64,000 nt of DNA, taken from Pseudanabaena yagii GIHE-NHR1. GTDB taxonomy: Bacteria; Cyanobacteriota; Cyanobacteriia; Pseudanabaenales; Pseudanabaenaceae. Below, piece after piece: positions 17,420 through 25,725 of this stretch. The notes under the pieces are model-generated. The model had not been told where the DNA came from. It did not search any database and worked only from the letters and a program-made list of their open reading frames with translations. Position numbers and translations under genes: made by a program. The stretch lies in the NCBI RefSeq assembly GCF_012863495.1, contig NZ_JAAVJL010000001.1, forward strand, positions 1,798,001 to 1,862,000. The letters run 5' to 3'. Each line of letters starts with the position of its first letter. Within the stretch, counting starts at the first letter, position 1.

Positions 17420-17447
17420 AGTCAAATTATAATTTCAGTTATACAAT

Positions 17448-17687
17448 ATGAATGATGATTTAGATTCAGAGTTAGCTATGTTAAGGCGATATAGAAATAT
17501 TTCTCAGGCAGAATTAGGGAAAATTCTTGGAGTGTCTAAAACCACTATTCATAAATGGGAAAACGGACTTGCACACCCAAGGCTTTCTCCAAGGCAAACT
17601 AAAGACTTATGCAAAGCTCTAGGAATAACACTGGATGAATTACCAGATGATTTTGGTAAACATCAAATTCAGAAAAATTCAGATTAA
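17448..17687 (+). CDS. XRE-family HTH repressor
   Basis: 79 residues with one Cro/C1-type helix-turn-helix: LRRYRNISQAELGKILGVSKTTIHKWENG (residues 12-40). Lacks a protease or dimerisation domain, so Cro-like in size. Divergent from the 17215-16244 operon with palindromes in between, it is the likely regulator of the island. Confidence 0.85.
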   Translation: MNDDLDSELAMLRRYRNISQAELGKILGVSKTTIHKWENGLAHPRLSPRQTKDLCKALGITLDELPDDFGKHQIQKNSD

Positions 17688-17746
17688 CCTTAAAGCGCAC
17701 TGGATATCGCCCAAACTAGCGGCGCGTTGCGCCGCCATAGAAAAGT

Positions 17747-18280
17747 ATGGAAGCCTTACAGCTAAGTGTTTTAGACTTACCACCCCAGAACGTTCTGGAA
17801 ATATTGCCACGATTTAAGATAGCCGTGGCAGACACAGAAGAAAAAGCGATCGCCAAATTTGCGGAAGTCATAGGGAAAATACGACTAGACCAGTTACCAG
17901 AGGAACGGGCGGGAAATGGGAAAAGCGATCACCACACGCAGGCAGTGATGCCCATCGAAATTGAGATAGGCGATCGCGTTGGTAATAATGACATCGATGT
18001 AGATGTTTCTGGGATATTTGACGGTATGGCAGATATCCCAGAAACAGAGTTAAACCCTAGAAAACACGGGACAATCGAGACTTATCAAGCCAAAGGACGC
18101 AACGGGAAACTCTACAAATATCAGCGATATGTCTACCTCGATGCAAAGGGGGTTTATCGACACCACCACATCCCCCAAAAGCAAACCGAGAAAATTACAG
18201 CCATGTGGACCGGGGGGAAAAGTGCCAAAGAAATATGTGTGGCGATCGGCAAAAAGTATCTAGGCAAAGATAGCGCCTAA
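17747..18280 (+). CDS. Unknown protein of the mobile island
   Basis: 177 residues. N-terminal helical region, a polar linker, and a C-terminal region with aromatic-rich YKYQRYVYLDAKGVYRHHHI followed by SAKEICVAIG, which could be a small DNA-binding module (AP2- or homing-type domains have similar aromatic strands). Not recognised with confidence. Its 3' end overlaps by 21 bp that of the convergent integrase gene. Confidence 0.5.
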   Translation: MEALQLSVLDLPPQNVLEILPRFKIAVADTEEKAIAKFAEVIGKIRLDQLPEERAGNGKSDHHTQAVMPIEIEIGDRVGNNDIDVDVSGIFDGMADIPETELNPRKHGTIETYQAKGRNGKLYKYQRYVYLDAKGVYRHHHIPQKQTEKITAMWTGGKSAKEICVAIGKKYLGKDSA

Positions 18281-18856
18281 AGCCTCCTTCAATTTCGCGG
18301 GATTTTTGCCGATGTACTTTTGCAGCACAGAGATCGACTTATGACCTGTAATTTGTTGGATTGCGTGAATATCCATACCAGACTCATAGAGCTTGGTGAT
18401 GAATGATCGGCGCAGACTATGCCCAGAAATACCACGATGCTCAAGCCCCGCTCTTTCGACGGCAGCGCGTAACCACTTATCCGCAGCAGACCAAGTTATA
18501 GGCTGACCAGTTTTGATAGACGATGGAAACAACCAGAAGCGATCGCAACTTTTTGGGCGCTGTGCTGCCAGACCATCAGCCAAACGCTCATAACAAATCA
18601 TTTGGCGCGTAGAGCGGGAACCATCAGGGGACGCTTTACGAATCGACGCGGGAAAAGTAATTTCTTGGAGTGGTTTGCAATGATCGTCATAAACATCACT
18701 AACCCGCAATTGAGCGATCGCACCGAAACGCTCACCCGTGTATCTGGCAATGGTGAAAAATAATTTATGCTCACGCGAGATAAGATGGCGAAAAATCCGA
18801 TCCAATTCCCGATCATCTAAAATTTCAGCTTGACCATTGCGGCAATTTTTCCCCAT
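18260..18856 (-). CDS. Tyrosine recombinase/integrase, catalytic domain only
   Basis: 198 residues. All catalytic positions are visible: Arg43 in TGERFGAI, Lys in RKAS (about 74), H146-x-x-R149 in GHSLRRS, His172 in TGHKS and Tyr181 in LQKYIG. The usual arm-binding and core-binding N-terminal domains are absent. Short recombinases of this kind are common in cyanobacterial mobile islands and plasmids. An inverted repeat (18863-18899) sits just upstream of its start. Confidence 0.88.
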   Translation of the reverse strand: MGKNCRNGQAEILDDRELDRIFRHLISREHKLFFTIARYTGERFGAIAQLRVSDVYDDHCKPLQEITFPASIRKASPDGSRSTRQMICYERLADGLAAQRPKSCDRFWLFPSSIKTGQPITWSAADKWLRAAVERAGLEHRGISGHSLRRSFITKLYESGMDIHAIQQITGHKSISVLQKYIGKNPAKLKEALGAIFA

Positions 18857-18862
18857 TCAAAC

Positions 18863-18899
18863 CTCTCACTTAAAGAATGAAATGATAAATAAGTGAGAG
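18863..18899. promoter_or_regulatory. Inverted repeat upstream of the integrase
   Basis: CTCTCACTTA (18863-18872) and TAAGTGAGAG (18890-18899) with a 17-bp spacer, 7 bp before the integrase start. It could be an operator or recombinase-binding site. The spacer is longer than usual for a tyrosine-recombinase core site. Confidence 0.4.
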
Positions 18900-19105
18900 A
18901 TAGAAGTTACCACCCACCCCTTACTATACCTATAAAGTCTCTCCCCGTATAGCAATCAGCCGTTTAGCTATCTTCTCATTTCTATCTATTTCCGCGAAAT
19001 TGCGCCGCCGAGCTGCACAGGCAAAAATACAGCATGACTTGACAAGGTAAGTACAATGGCGCGGTGCAATTTAATTTCATTTAACGCCGCGAGGACATCC
19101 AAAAA

Positions 19106-19480
19106 ATGGCAGGTAGTTTAGCAGATTTTAAATACACAGATAACAAAGGAAATTCATGGCTACTTAGACTTGATAAATCCAACTGTTTGACGACTGGAAC
19201 GGGATTCACAGCTATTACATCATCAGATCTAGGCTTACCGTATTTACCCAGAAATATAGAGCCACGATATGTAATTGCTCATCATCCAACCAGACCAATT
19301 AAACGGGATATTATCTGCCAATCTGTTACCGCCCCATTATGGACAGGCTCACAAAGCACAATTCAGTTAAGAGATTACCAAGACGGAAGTATGCAGACTT
19401 TTACAATTGGTGAGCGAAAGGCTGAACGCGCCAAATATACCGCCAAGCTCATCGACACGTACCAAAACGATAGCCCCTAA
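19106..19480 (+). CDS. Small beta-rich protein of the island (family copy 1)
   Basis: 124 residues, no signal peptide or membrane segment. Shares a scheme with the next two genes: an N-terminal FKYTDNKGN..LRLDKS block, then LPRNIEPRYVIAHHP and a C-terminal beta-rich part. RBS GAGGA stands 11 bases before the ATG. Function unknown. A set of related small beta-rich proteins at the head of a co-directional cluster suggests structural (virion-like or surface-assembly) proteins, but this is inference. Confidence 0.55.
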   Translation: MAGSLADFKYTDNKGNSWLLRLDKSNCLTTGTGFTAITSSDLGLPYLPRNIEPRYVIAHHPTRPIKRDIICQSVTAPLWTGSQSTIQLRDYQDGSMQTFTIGERKAERAKYTAKLIDTYQNDSP

Positions 19481-19486
19481 ATAACT

Positions 19487-19846
19487 ATGGCAAGCGGAAC
19501 CAGTAGATATAAATATAAGACCGATAAAGGCAATATTTTCTATGCTCGTACAGATGATAGTGCTGAACTGGCAAGCGTTAGAGGCGCAGCGCCAACGGGC
19601 ACACCGACCGAAAATATTACTTTTGAATTTTCCAAAAATGCTAAGGCTGTTGGCTGTAAACCTAGACATTGCATTTTAACTTTGAAGTCTACGGCAGCAA
19701 GCACAGGCTGTTTATTGCCACCTTCACAGACTACAAAGCGCGTAATCGTTCTCGATCCTGCAACCACACCACCTGCAGGCTCTGAGATAACTGTTAACGG
19801 TCGTCAATGGATTGTAGGCAGTATCGTCAGTGAACAAATGCGTTAG
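19487..19846 (+). CDS. Small beta-rich protein of the island (family copy 2)
   Basis: 119 residues. YKYKTDKGNIFYARTDDS and GCKPRHCILTL parallel copy 1 (KGN and PRYV blocks) and copy 3 (HPRHVVLEL). The C-terminus ITVNGRQWIVGSIV is a further beta segment. Two cysteines in the PRHC region and one in TGCLL. Six bases separate it from the preceding stop, so translation is coupled or closely linked. Confidence 0.55.
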   Translation: MASGTSRYKYKTDKGNIFYARTDDSAELASVRGAAPTGTPTENITFEFSKNAKAVGCKPRHCILTLKSTAASTGCLLPPSQTTKRVIVLDPATTPPAGSEITVNGRQWIVGSIVSEQMR

Positions 19847-19902
19847 CATTAACAAGTTTGTAAAAAGTAAGTAAATAAATTAGTAGACAGAGATAAAGCA
19901 AA

Positions 19903-20361
19903 ATGGCTAGAGGCATTCAAAAACAAGATTTTGCCTATGAGGTTGAACTCAAAGATGGCAATGGTGTGTTAGGTATCGCCGCTTTAATGAAAGTAAGTTT
20001 GGATACTTACAATGTTGGGACATCGGCGGCAAAAATCAATGAGACGCAAAATGTTAGCGCTCCAAGGATTCCTGCACATATCAAACTCAATAAGAATAAA
20101 AATGAGTATGGGATTCATCCCCGTCATGTTGTTCTGGAATTGATTACAAATGGTACAAGTTCAGCGTGTTTTGGAACCAAACTAAAACGGCGTTTAGAAG
20201 TGCCAATTCTGACTCTTGAACAATTTCAGCAATTGCAAGAATACGACCCTTTAGGCGGTCTAGTTCAGCCATTCACAACCATGACGATCAATCATAGTTG
20301 GGATGGCACAGCAAGCGCTGAATACAGAATCATCCAGAAAGTCAACGAAGTTAAGGTGTAG
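19903..20361 (+). CDS. Small beta-rich protein of the island (family copy 3)
   Basis: 152 residues, the longest of the three. DFAYEVELKDGNG at the start and YGIHPRHVVLELITNGT in the middle match the family scheme. A C-terminal extension ends in HSWDGTASAEYRIIQKV. No known domain recognised. It is followed two bases later by the membrane coiled-coil gene. Confidence 0.55.
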   Translation: MARGIQKQDFAYEVELKDGNGVLGIAALMKVSLDTYNVGTSAAKINETQNVSAPRIPAHIKLNKNKNEYGIHPRHVVLELITNGTSSACFGTKLKRRLEVPILTLEQFQQLQEYDPLGGLVQPFTTMTINHSWDGTASAEYRIIQKVNEVKV

Positions 20362-20363
20362 AT

Positions 20364-20729
20364 ATGCCCATTCAAGATTTAATAGCGATCGCAACATTTG
20401 CGATCGCTGTCTTGAGTGTTGTCTACGCCTTCGGTGAGCGTGACGCAAGACTAGCAGCACTGGAAAAAGATACTAATAATTTAGGTAAAAAGTTGGAAAC
20501 AGAATTTGATTCTGTTTCTGATACACTTTCAGCCCACGATCATAGACTTGATGAGCTTTCTAAGTTCTATGTCAGAGTCGATGAGCGCGTTGCACAGCTC
20601 CAACGCAAAGTACTAGGCGAAGAGGAAACCGAACGCCTAAGAGGATTGTTAACCCAACCTATCCAGGAAAAGCATTACAGCACTATTGATGAACGTTGGT
20701 ACTCAGAAAATTCTGGGATAGAGATGTAG
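20364..20729 (+). CDS. Membrane-anchored coiled-coil protein
   Basis: 121 residues: one N-terminal membrane helix (about 5-23, LIAIATFAIAVLSVVYAF) followed by a long coiled coil with KDTNNLGKKLETEFDSVSDTLSAHDHRLDEL. The stretch 20384-20408 encoding the helix contains two HIP1 octamers that form a hairpin. The size and layout recall phage spanin- or holin-like accessory proteins, though no specific family is recognised. Confidence 0.6.
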   Translation: MPIQDLIAIATFAIAVLSVVYAFGERDARLAALEKDTNNLGKKLETEFDSVSDTLSAHDHRLDELSKFYVRVDERVAQLQRKVLGEEETERLRGLLTQPIQEKHYSTIDERWYSENSGIEM

Positions 20730-20736
20730 TTTACTG

Positions 20737-21519
20737 ATGTCACAGCTTGAAACACTCCAAGATATTTACTCTAAGATTGCAGATATTTATGATAAATTCT
20801 GCAATCTTGGTAGTGATGCTCAATCATCAGTTTTATACAATGTAACCATTTTAGATAACAGTTGGAATCCGCCATCAATACAGCTTGATAATCCAGATTC
20901 TCTACAAGAAATATCACAAGCTCAACAAGAAGTAAATGAAGCGATTAGCGCAACATTTACGGTTATTCAAAGCATTGAAAATGAGTATGTGCAAGCGTTA
21001 GGCGACAACAGTATTATTCCCTATCCTAACGGCGGTGCTTTAGTTTGGCTACCTAAGTTAATTGCTATTTTGGTTGGTTATAAAGCACCCGTTAAGTTCA
21101 TTGCAAGCTTGATTATTGATTTCCTCAAAGAGATTCTTTTAGAAGAAATTAAAAAACGGCTAAATAGGAAAAAACAATATTTATACGGCACGATATCTTT
21201 AAGCGCTTCAGCGAGTTTTCAAATACCTTATGATGCCGAAAGCTTGGTAATTATTGCGGCTAATATTCCTGATTGGTACGGTAAAAGATTTAATAGCAGT
21301 GATAGCAATCTAGAGAAATACTACTCACTTTTAGGAACTCTTAGTACGGGATTTAAAACAGAAGGTTCCGATAATGTTTACTGGAATTCTGACAAGAAAG
21401 TTGAATATAAAAGTCAATGGTTTGATTTATCGGATTTATCAGGTGTTTATCGTCGCTACGGTTCTCTATACCTTAGCAATCAAGTTACCGCGACAGTCAA
21501 ATTTATGAGGTCAATATGA
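20737..21519 (+). CDS. Unknown protein with central hydrophobic segment
   Basis: 260 residues. N-terminal helical region, a hydrophobic central stretch (about 92-130, LVWLPKLIAILVGY...FIASLIIDFLKEILL) and a beta-rich C-terminal half. No signal peptide. Ends with a 4-bp ATGA overlap with the next gene, so translation is coupled. Not recognised. Confidence 0.55.
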   Translation: MSQLETLQDIYSKIADIYDKFCNLGSDAQSSVLYNVTILDNSWNPPSIQLDNPDSLQEISQAQQEVNEAISATFTVIQSIENEYVQALGDNSIIPYPNGGALVWLPKLIAILVGYKAPVKFIASLIIDFLKEILLEEIKKRLNRKKQYLYGTISLSASASFQIPYDAESLVIIAANIPDWYGKRFNSSDSNLEKYYSLLGTLSTGFKTEGSDNVYWNSDKKVEYKSQWFDLSDLSGVYRRYGSLYLSNQVTATVKFMRSI

Positions 21520-23045
21520 CTTGTCAGTGTGGCTCTCAGAAACAAAGCGGGGCTGTAGATTTTATTAATCCCGTTGATATAGGTGTGCTTTGCGCTCTCT
21601 TTGGATTAGAGGGTAATCTGTGTCGATTGTTGGATGTAGTTCCAGCCGCTATTAAAAAAGTAGCTTCACTTAATCCTGATTTACAAAATGCTGATCAGGT
21701 GTTTGGCGATATTCTCAAAAAGGTTGCTAAAAAGGGTTTTGAAATCGTTATCGATGAAATAACGGGGCAAATTGATGTTAGTCAGTTTTGCGCCAAAAAC
21801 CCGCCCCCTTTGCCTGATGACATCACTTATCAGGATGTGTTTCAGTTCATAGCGGAATTAGTTCCCATTCTCAATTACTTTTTTACTGCAAATGATATTT
21901 TGCAGGGAAATTCAACAAAAATCCTAGATAAAATTGTTGGGTTTTGGCTTTATCAAAAGTGGTATGAGAACTGCGAATGCTCACCATGTCCCCCCGATAC
22001 TCCACCTCCGCCACCCTCGCCGCCTAAGCTGTTTGATAAATGCCCCGCAGGTTATACCAGAGAAAGAGCTGCTAATGATTTCGGAATTATCAAAAAGAAT
22101 TACTTGGGGCAGGTGATTCTATATAACAACGTCTTTGTTTTTGAAACTGAGTTTGTCGTCACGGAACTTAATGGGACTAAGTTTGTAACACCACCAATAG
22201 CGGGATATGCTGACGGTCAGGGTTTTTGGACTAATTCGCCATCCGTCGAAATAATAAAAGAAACTGATACAACCGATTCATATAACACAGTCAACGGGGT
22301 AAGAGTTCAGAAGGGTACACTACCCTCCTATTTCATTCCCCCTTGCACTCCAATCCCCCCTCCTCCTCCTCCTCCTGAGTTTTGCTCTCTTTTTCCTGAT
22401 GATCCGCTTTGTCCTCATTACGGATGTACCGATCCTTTAGCAACTAATTACAACCCTAACGCGAATATTAATGACGGGAGTTGTATTTACCCTGTCTATG
22501 GGTGTACTAATCCAAATGCGACTAATTACAACCCTGATGCAACCGTTGATGATGGTAGCTGTAGTTTTGATTGTCAGTCTATTGATGTATCTGTGGTTGA
22601 GTTTACGGGGTGTGGTAGCGATCGCTCATCCAAATCTGTACAGCTTTTCGATTCAGGCGGTTTGGTTGATGTATCTGTGGTTGAATTTGGCGGGTGTGGT
22701 AGCGATCGCTCTTTCAAATCTGTGCAGCTTTATGATTGCAGTCCATCAACAGATTTCTATGGTTGTACCGATCCAAACGCTCTAAATTACAACCCTCTTG
22801 CAACTATTGATGATGGTAGCTGTGCATATTCCTTTGACTGTACGACTTATCAAGAGCAGTACACCACTTGGGGAACCAATGATGCAACCTACTTTAAATC
22901 TGTTGGTTGGAATCTAGAAACAGCATTACAAGATAAATTAGCTGAATTGGCATCATCACAGGATTATCTAAATCACCCTGAATGTGCTGGAAACTTTAAC
23001 CAGTGGTATACAGATGCTTTTAATACTGTTGTCAATGCCCCCTAG
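21516..23045 (+). CDS. Large Pro- and Cys-rich repeat protein
   Basis: 509 residues. N-terminal helical domain (1-150), a first proline tract (about 163-173), a mixed domain, a second proline tract (about 285-292), then three Cys-containing repeats of the type YGCTDPxAxNYNPxAxxDDGSC (starting about residues 302, 327 and 413). This repeat is widespread in extracellular proteins of aquatic bacteria and some viruses. Between repeats 2 and 3 is an unrelated tandem duplication VDVSVVEFxGCGSDRS (about 357-408). No signal peptide is visible at this start. It is the last gene of the cluster and a plausible surface or adhesion protein. Confidence 0.6.
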   Translation: MTCQCGSQKQSGAVDFINPVDIGVLCALFGLEGNLCRLLDVVPAAIKKVASLNPDLQNADQVFGDILKKVAKKGFEIVIDEITGQIDVSQFCAKNPPPLPDDITYQDVFQFIAELVPILNYFFTANDILQGNSTKILDKIVGFWLYQKWYENCECSPCPPDTPPPPPSPPKLFDKCPAGYTRERAANDFGIIKKNYLGQVILYNNVFVFETEFVVTELNGTKFVTPPIAGYADGQGFWTNSPSVEIIKETDTTDSYNTVNGVRVQKGTLPSYFIPPCTPIPPPPPPPEFCSLFPDDPLCPHYGCTDPLATNYNPNANINDGSCIYPVYGCTNPNATNYNPDATVDDGSCSFDCQSIDVSVVEFTGCGSDRSSKSVQLFDSGGLVDVSVVEFGGCGSDRSFKSVQLYDCSPSTDFYGCTDPNALNYNPLATIDDGSCAYSFDCTTYQEQYTTWGTNDATYFKSVGWNLETALQDKLAELASSQDYLNHPECAGNFNQWYTDAFNTVVNAP

Positions 23046-23089
23046 TCCTTTTTGGGGATTCCGTGTACGTCTGGTTTTAAAGTAAAGGG

Positions 23090-23169
23090 TAAGTAGTAAG
23101 TACTATTAAAAAACAAAACCTGTGGCGCACACGCAGCGTGCGCCACAGGTTTTGTTTTTTAGCTACTTA
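23090..23169. repeat. MITE-like repeat with 23-bp perfect hairpin (copy 1)
   Basis: Hairpin arms 23108-23130 and 23138-23160 with a 7-nt loop, including the shared TGTGGCGCAC core. Ends resemble TAAGTAG and AGCTACTTA of the copies at 31591-31693 and 62074-62160. It closes the island cluster and may act as its terminator. Confidence 0.65.
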
Positions 23170-23182
23170 AAAAGATAAAAGT

Positions 23183-23521
23183 TTAGGCTTGTTTGCGATT
23201 GAGCATGTCGATGAGTAGTCGGATGCTTTCGGCTTGTTGGGTGGCTGCTACTGCTTGTTGTTCGGATATGATCGCTTGACGTTCGACTGTTGCGGAAATG
23301 CGATCAAATTTGGCATCAAGGACTTCTCTGGTTTCCCTTGCTTCTTCGACGGCACTATTAATCTCGGCTTTGAGTGTGGGGATTTCTAGGTAAAAAGCTT
23401 GTATGAGTTGATCTATTGACCTAACAAGGCTGTCTATGCGTGTTCCTTGCTGATTCATGCCATCAATTAAAGTGTCTACTTTTTCGGCAAAGCGATCGAG
23501 CCTTTCATCTGTCCAAGTCAT
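23183..23521 (-). CDS. Small coiled-coil protein downstream of hsdS
   Basis: 112 residues. The start MTWTDERLDRFAEKVD and the long heptad pattern are common in small cyanobacterial proteins of unknown function. No membrane helix. Lies 61 bp 3' of hsdS in the same direction. Confidence 0.6.
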   Translation of the reverse strand: MTWTDERLDRFAEKVDTLIDGMNQQGTRIDSLVRSIDQLIQAFYLEIPTLKAEINSAVEEARETREVLDAKFDRISATVERQAIISEQQAVAATQQAESIRLLIDMLNRKQA

Positions 23522-23581
23522 TTGCTTGTGCTTGTAATGAGCTTATAAATATTATATCTATACATATCGATTTGGCTGGTT

Positions 23582-25228
23582 TCAAATTTGGCTCAAGACC
23601 TGACGGATAACTGATTCTAGTAGTTTTTGCCGATTTGTTTCTGCATCCTTGAGCTTTGCTTCCAATCCATCACAAAGTCTCATCATTTCCTCAACTTTCG
23701 CAACTATGCGTTTTTGTTCTTTGAGTGGAGGAATAGGAACAAGAAACTGAGTTAAATCTCTTGAATCTAGCTTACAAGTGCCATGTGAGGATCTTGCAAC
23801 TTTAGCAAGAAAATAGCACTTTAGAGCTTTACAAGCTATCAATAAATATTCAGCAGCCTCATTATTAGATAGTTTGAGAGCTTTCATGTCTTGATTTATA
23901 GATAGTGGTTGCATTGATATTGCTACTGGAAATGAATGCGCTAGAATCATGCCTCTAACAACTATAAGTAAAGAAGATTTTGGAATTATCTGTGCCGTAG
24001 ATTCTTTAAGCGCTTCTGTAGTAATAAAATGCAATCCGCTATACAAATAATCTTTTTTCATATCTCTTGGGCTAATCCAAGGTATATCTCCATTCCAAAA
24101 TTCAAGATTTGATTTTGATGGAGTTCCTCCACCTATGAAATCACCTAAATCTTCCAATTTTGCTAGTATCCAGTTTTGAGGGATAGAAAAAAAATAATTA
24201 TTCTTATCTATTTTTGGATTTTGCTTTTTAAGCATAGAAAGAGCAGATTCATCATTTGAATCTTGTTTGACTAGTTTGCCCATTACGGCTAATTGGAGAA
24301 TTGATTGGCGGAGTTGGGAGACATTTTCGGGGAGACTGTAGAGCAGGTCGAAATTGTCGTGGACTTTTTGCCAGCGATCGCTAAATTCGTCAGTAGTTTT
24401 TGCAGTGGTTAGTTGGGTTAAAGCGACACGATTGAGGTTTATGCAGGTTTCGCGGCGTTGTTGCTGTTGCTTTTCTAAGCGATCGCACCACTCCATCAAT
24501 TTATCAACCTTCTCCACAATCCTCTTCTGTTCATTAAGCGGAGGAAGTGGGAATGGACTATAAACAAAATAGTCAGTAGGAACTCTTTTTTGTCCTGCTG
24601 TACCAGTCAGTCTAGGAATAGCATTGTCAACAAATATTGGTGATTTAAAGTGAATTAGTACATATTCAGGACAAATTAAATCTTTAGTAGGTCTAAAAAC
24701 TAATAGCTCAGTTGTACCTGCTCCTATCCCATTTTCTAAACCGCGCATTACAGCCGCTTTCCCATTTTGGAAACAAGGAGTTATCTTAGCTAAAACTACA
24801 TCTCCATCAGCAAAGTGTGTAAATCCTTTCTTAATATCACCCCACTTTTTCACATCCCATCTAAGCTTTCCTCCTAAAGTTTGAGGAACTAAATTCATTG
24901 GGATAAATGAAGCGCTTTCTTCGTCTAAAAAATTATTTCGAGGGTTAATAATTCCTATACTGTATAAGTTTGACCACATCCAACTATCAGGTAAATTACC
25001 CAAACTGTAATTCTCCTCATCTGGTTGTTTTGATTTTTTTATAACTACATCTTTCTTTTGATTTTGAATCTTCTCTAACAAAACAGAAGCAGGTTCATCA
25101 TTTGGATCTTGAGAGACAAGCTTACCGCGCACAGCCAACTGCAAAATCAACTCACGTAACTTCGGCACAGCATTAGGCGCATCCGCAAGAATCTCAAATT
25201 GTTTAAAAAAAGTATCAGCGATATCCAT
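23582..25228 (-). CDS. hsdS: Type I restriction-modification specificity subunit HsdS
   Basis: 548 residues with two target-recognition domains and the two conserved helical spacers: the first TRD includes YSLGNLPDSWMWSNL and ends in FPLPPLNEQKRIVEKVDKLMEWCDRLE, the second includes YFFSIPQNWILAKLEDLGDFIGGGTPSKS and ends in VPIPPLKEQKRIVAKVEEMMRLCDGLE. The repeat of the PPLxEQKRIV element shows the pseudo-dimeric structure. HsdS sets the DNA target of the HsdM/HsdR complex. It is separated from hsdM by about 1.3 kb containing a toxin-antitoxin pair and a small gene. Confidence 0.95.
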   Translation of the reverse strand: MDIADTFFKQFEILADAPNAVPKLRELILQLAVRGKLVSQDPNDEPASVLLEKIQNQKKDVVIKKSKQPDEENYSLGNLPDSWMWSNLYSIGIINPRNNFLDEESASFIPMNLVPQTLGGKLRWDVKKWGDIKKGFTHFADGDVVLAKITPCFQNGKAAVMRGLENGIGAGTTELLVFRPTKDLICPEYVLIHFKSPIFVDNAIPRLTGTAGQKRVPTDYFVYSPFPLPPLNEQKRIVEKVDKLMEWCDRLEKQQQQRRETCINLNRVALTQLTTAKTTDEFSDRWQKVHDNFDLLYSLPENVSQLRQSILQLAVMGKLVKQDSNDESALSMLKKQNPKIDKNNYFFSIPQNWILAKLEDLGDFIGGGTPSKSNLEFWNGDIPWISPRDMKKDYLYSGLHFITTEALKESTAQIIPKSSLLIVVRGMILAHSFPVAISMQPLSINQDMKALKLSNNEAAEYLLIACKALKCYFLAKVARSSHGTCKLDSRDLTQFLVPIPPLKEQKRIVAKVEEMMRLCDGLEAKLKDAETNRQKLLESVIRQVLSQI

Positions 25229-25268
25229 TCAGTAACCAAGCATTAACCAATTCAAAAAGCAGAGATTG

Positions 25269-25334
25269 AGATCCCCGACTTTTTCTACACAATCATAGAT
25301 TATCTTTACCAAGCAAAGAAAAAGTCGGGGATCT
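25269..25334. repeat. Inverted repeat in hsdS leader (ATCCCCGACTTTTTC type)
   Basis: 18-bp arms 25269-25286 and 25317-25334 with a 30-nt loop. Resembles a common cyanobacterial dispersed repeat. Lies between hsdS and the divergent toxin-antitoxin pair. Confidence 0.6.
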
Positions 25335-25485
25335 GTGCATTTTATAGTTTTCCTGTCTTAGGTAAAAAATTACTTCGGTTCTTAGACTGGTCAAGCTTAT
25401 CCACAAGACGCGATCGCATCAATGTCATGCTTAAAATGCTATTTTATCATTAGCAAACTTTACAAATTGCTAACCAGCTAAAGTC

Positions 25486-25725
25486 ATGCAAAAGTTCAGC
25501 GATCGGATTACCTTCAACTCACAGATCATGGGCGGTAGAGCCTGTATTCGAGGAATGCGAATTACAGTTTCACTAGTTCTCAGCCTAATTGCTAACGGGT
25601 TAACAACAATGGAAATCTTAAACGAATATCCCGATCTTGAGGTAGAAGACATCAAAGCAAGTCTTTTATATGCCGCGTTTTTAGCCGATGAAGAAGTTCG
25701 TAGTTTTGCTGGAATCAGTGCATGA
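25486..25725 (+). CDS. DUF433-family antitoxin
   Basis: 79 residues with the DUF433 pattern: ITFNSQIMGGRACIRGMRITV, the winged-helix part LIANGLTTMEILNEYPDLEVEDIKASLLYAA. Overlaps the next gene by 4 bp. DUF433 proteins paired with DUF5615 PIN-like proteins form putative VapBC-like toxin-antitoxin modules. Confidence 0.85.
   Translation: MQKFSDRITFNSQIMGGRACIRGMRITVSLVLSLIANGLTTMEILNEYPDLEVEDIKASLLYAAFLADEEVRSFAGISA

Noticed and set aside
17635-17817. 60-codon frame between the XRE gene and the next gene
   Set aside because: It overlaps the XRE end and the following start in another frame with no family or RBS support.
22471-22785. 104-codon frame inside the 509-aa repeat protein
   Set aside because: Its repeats mirror the duplicated DNA of the real frame, so it is a shadow.
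19106-23045. Filamentous phage (inovirus) gene cluster
   Set aside because: No Zot-type ATPase, Rep protein or typical small coat protein with signal peptide was found, although an IS110/Piv-type recombinase would be compatible.
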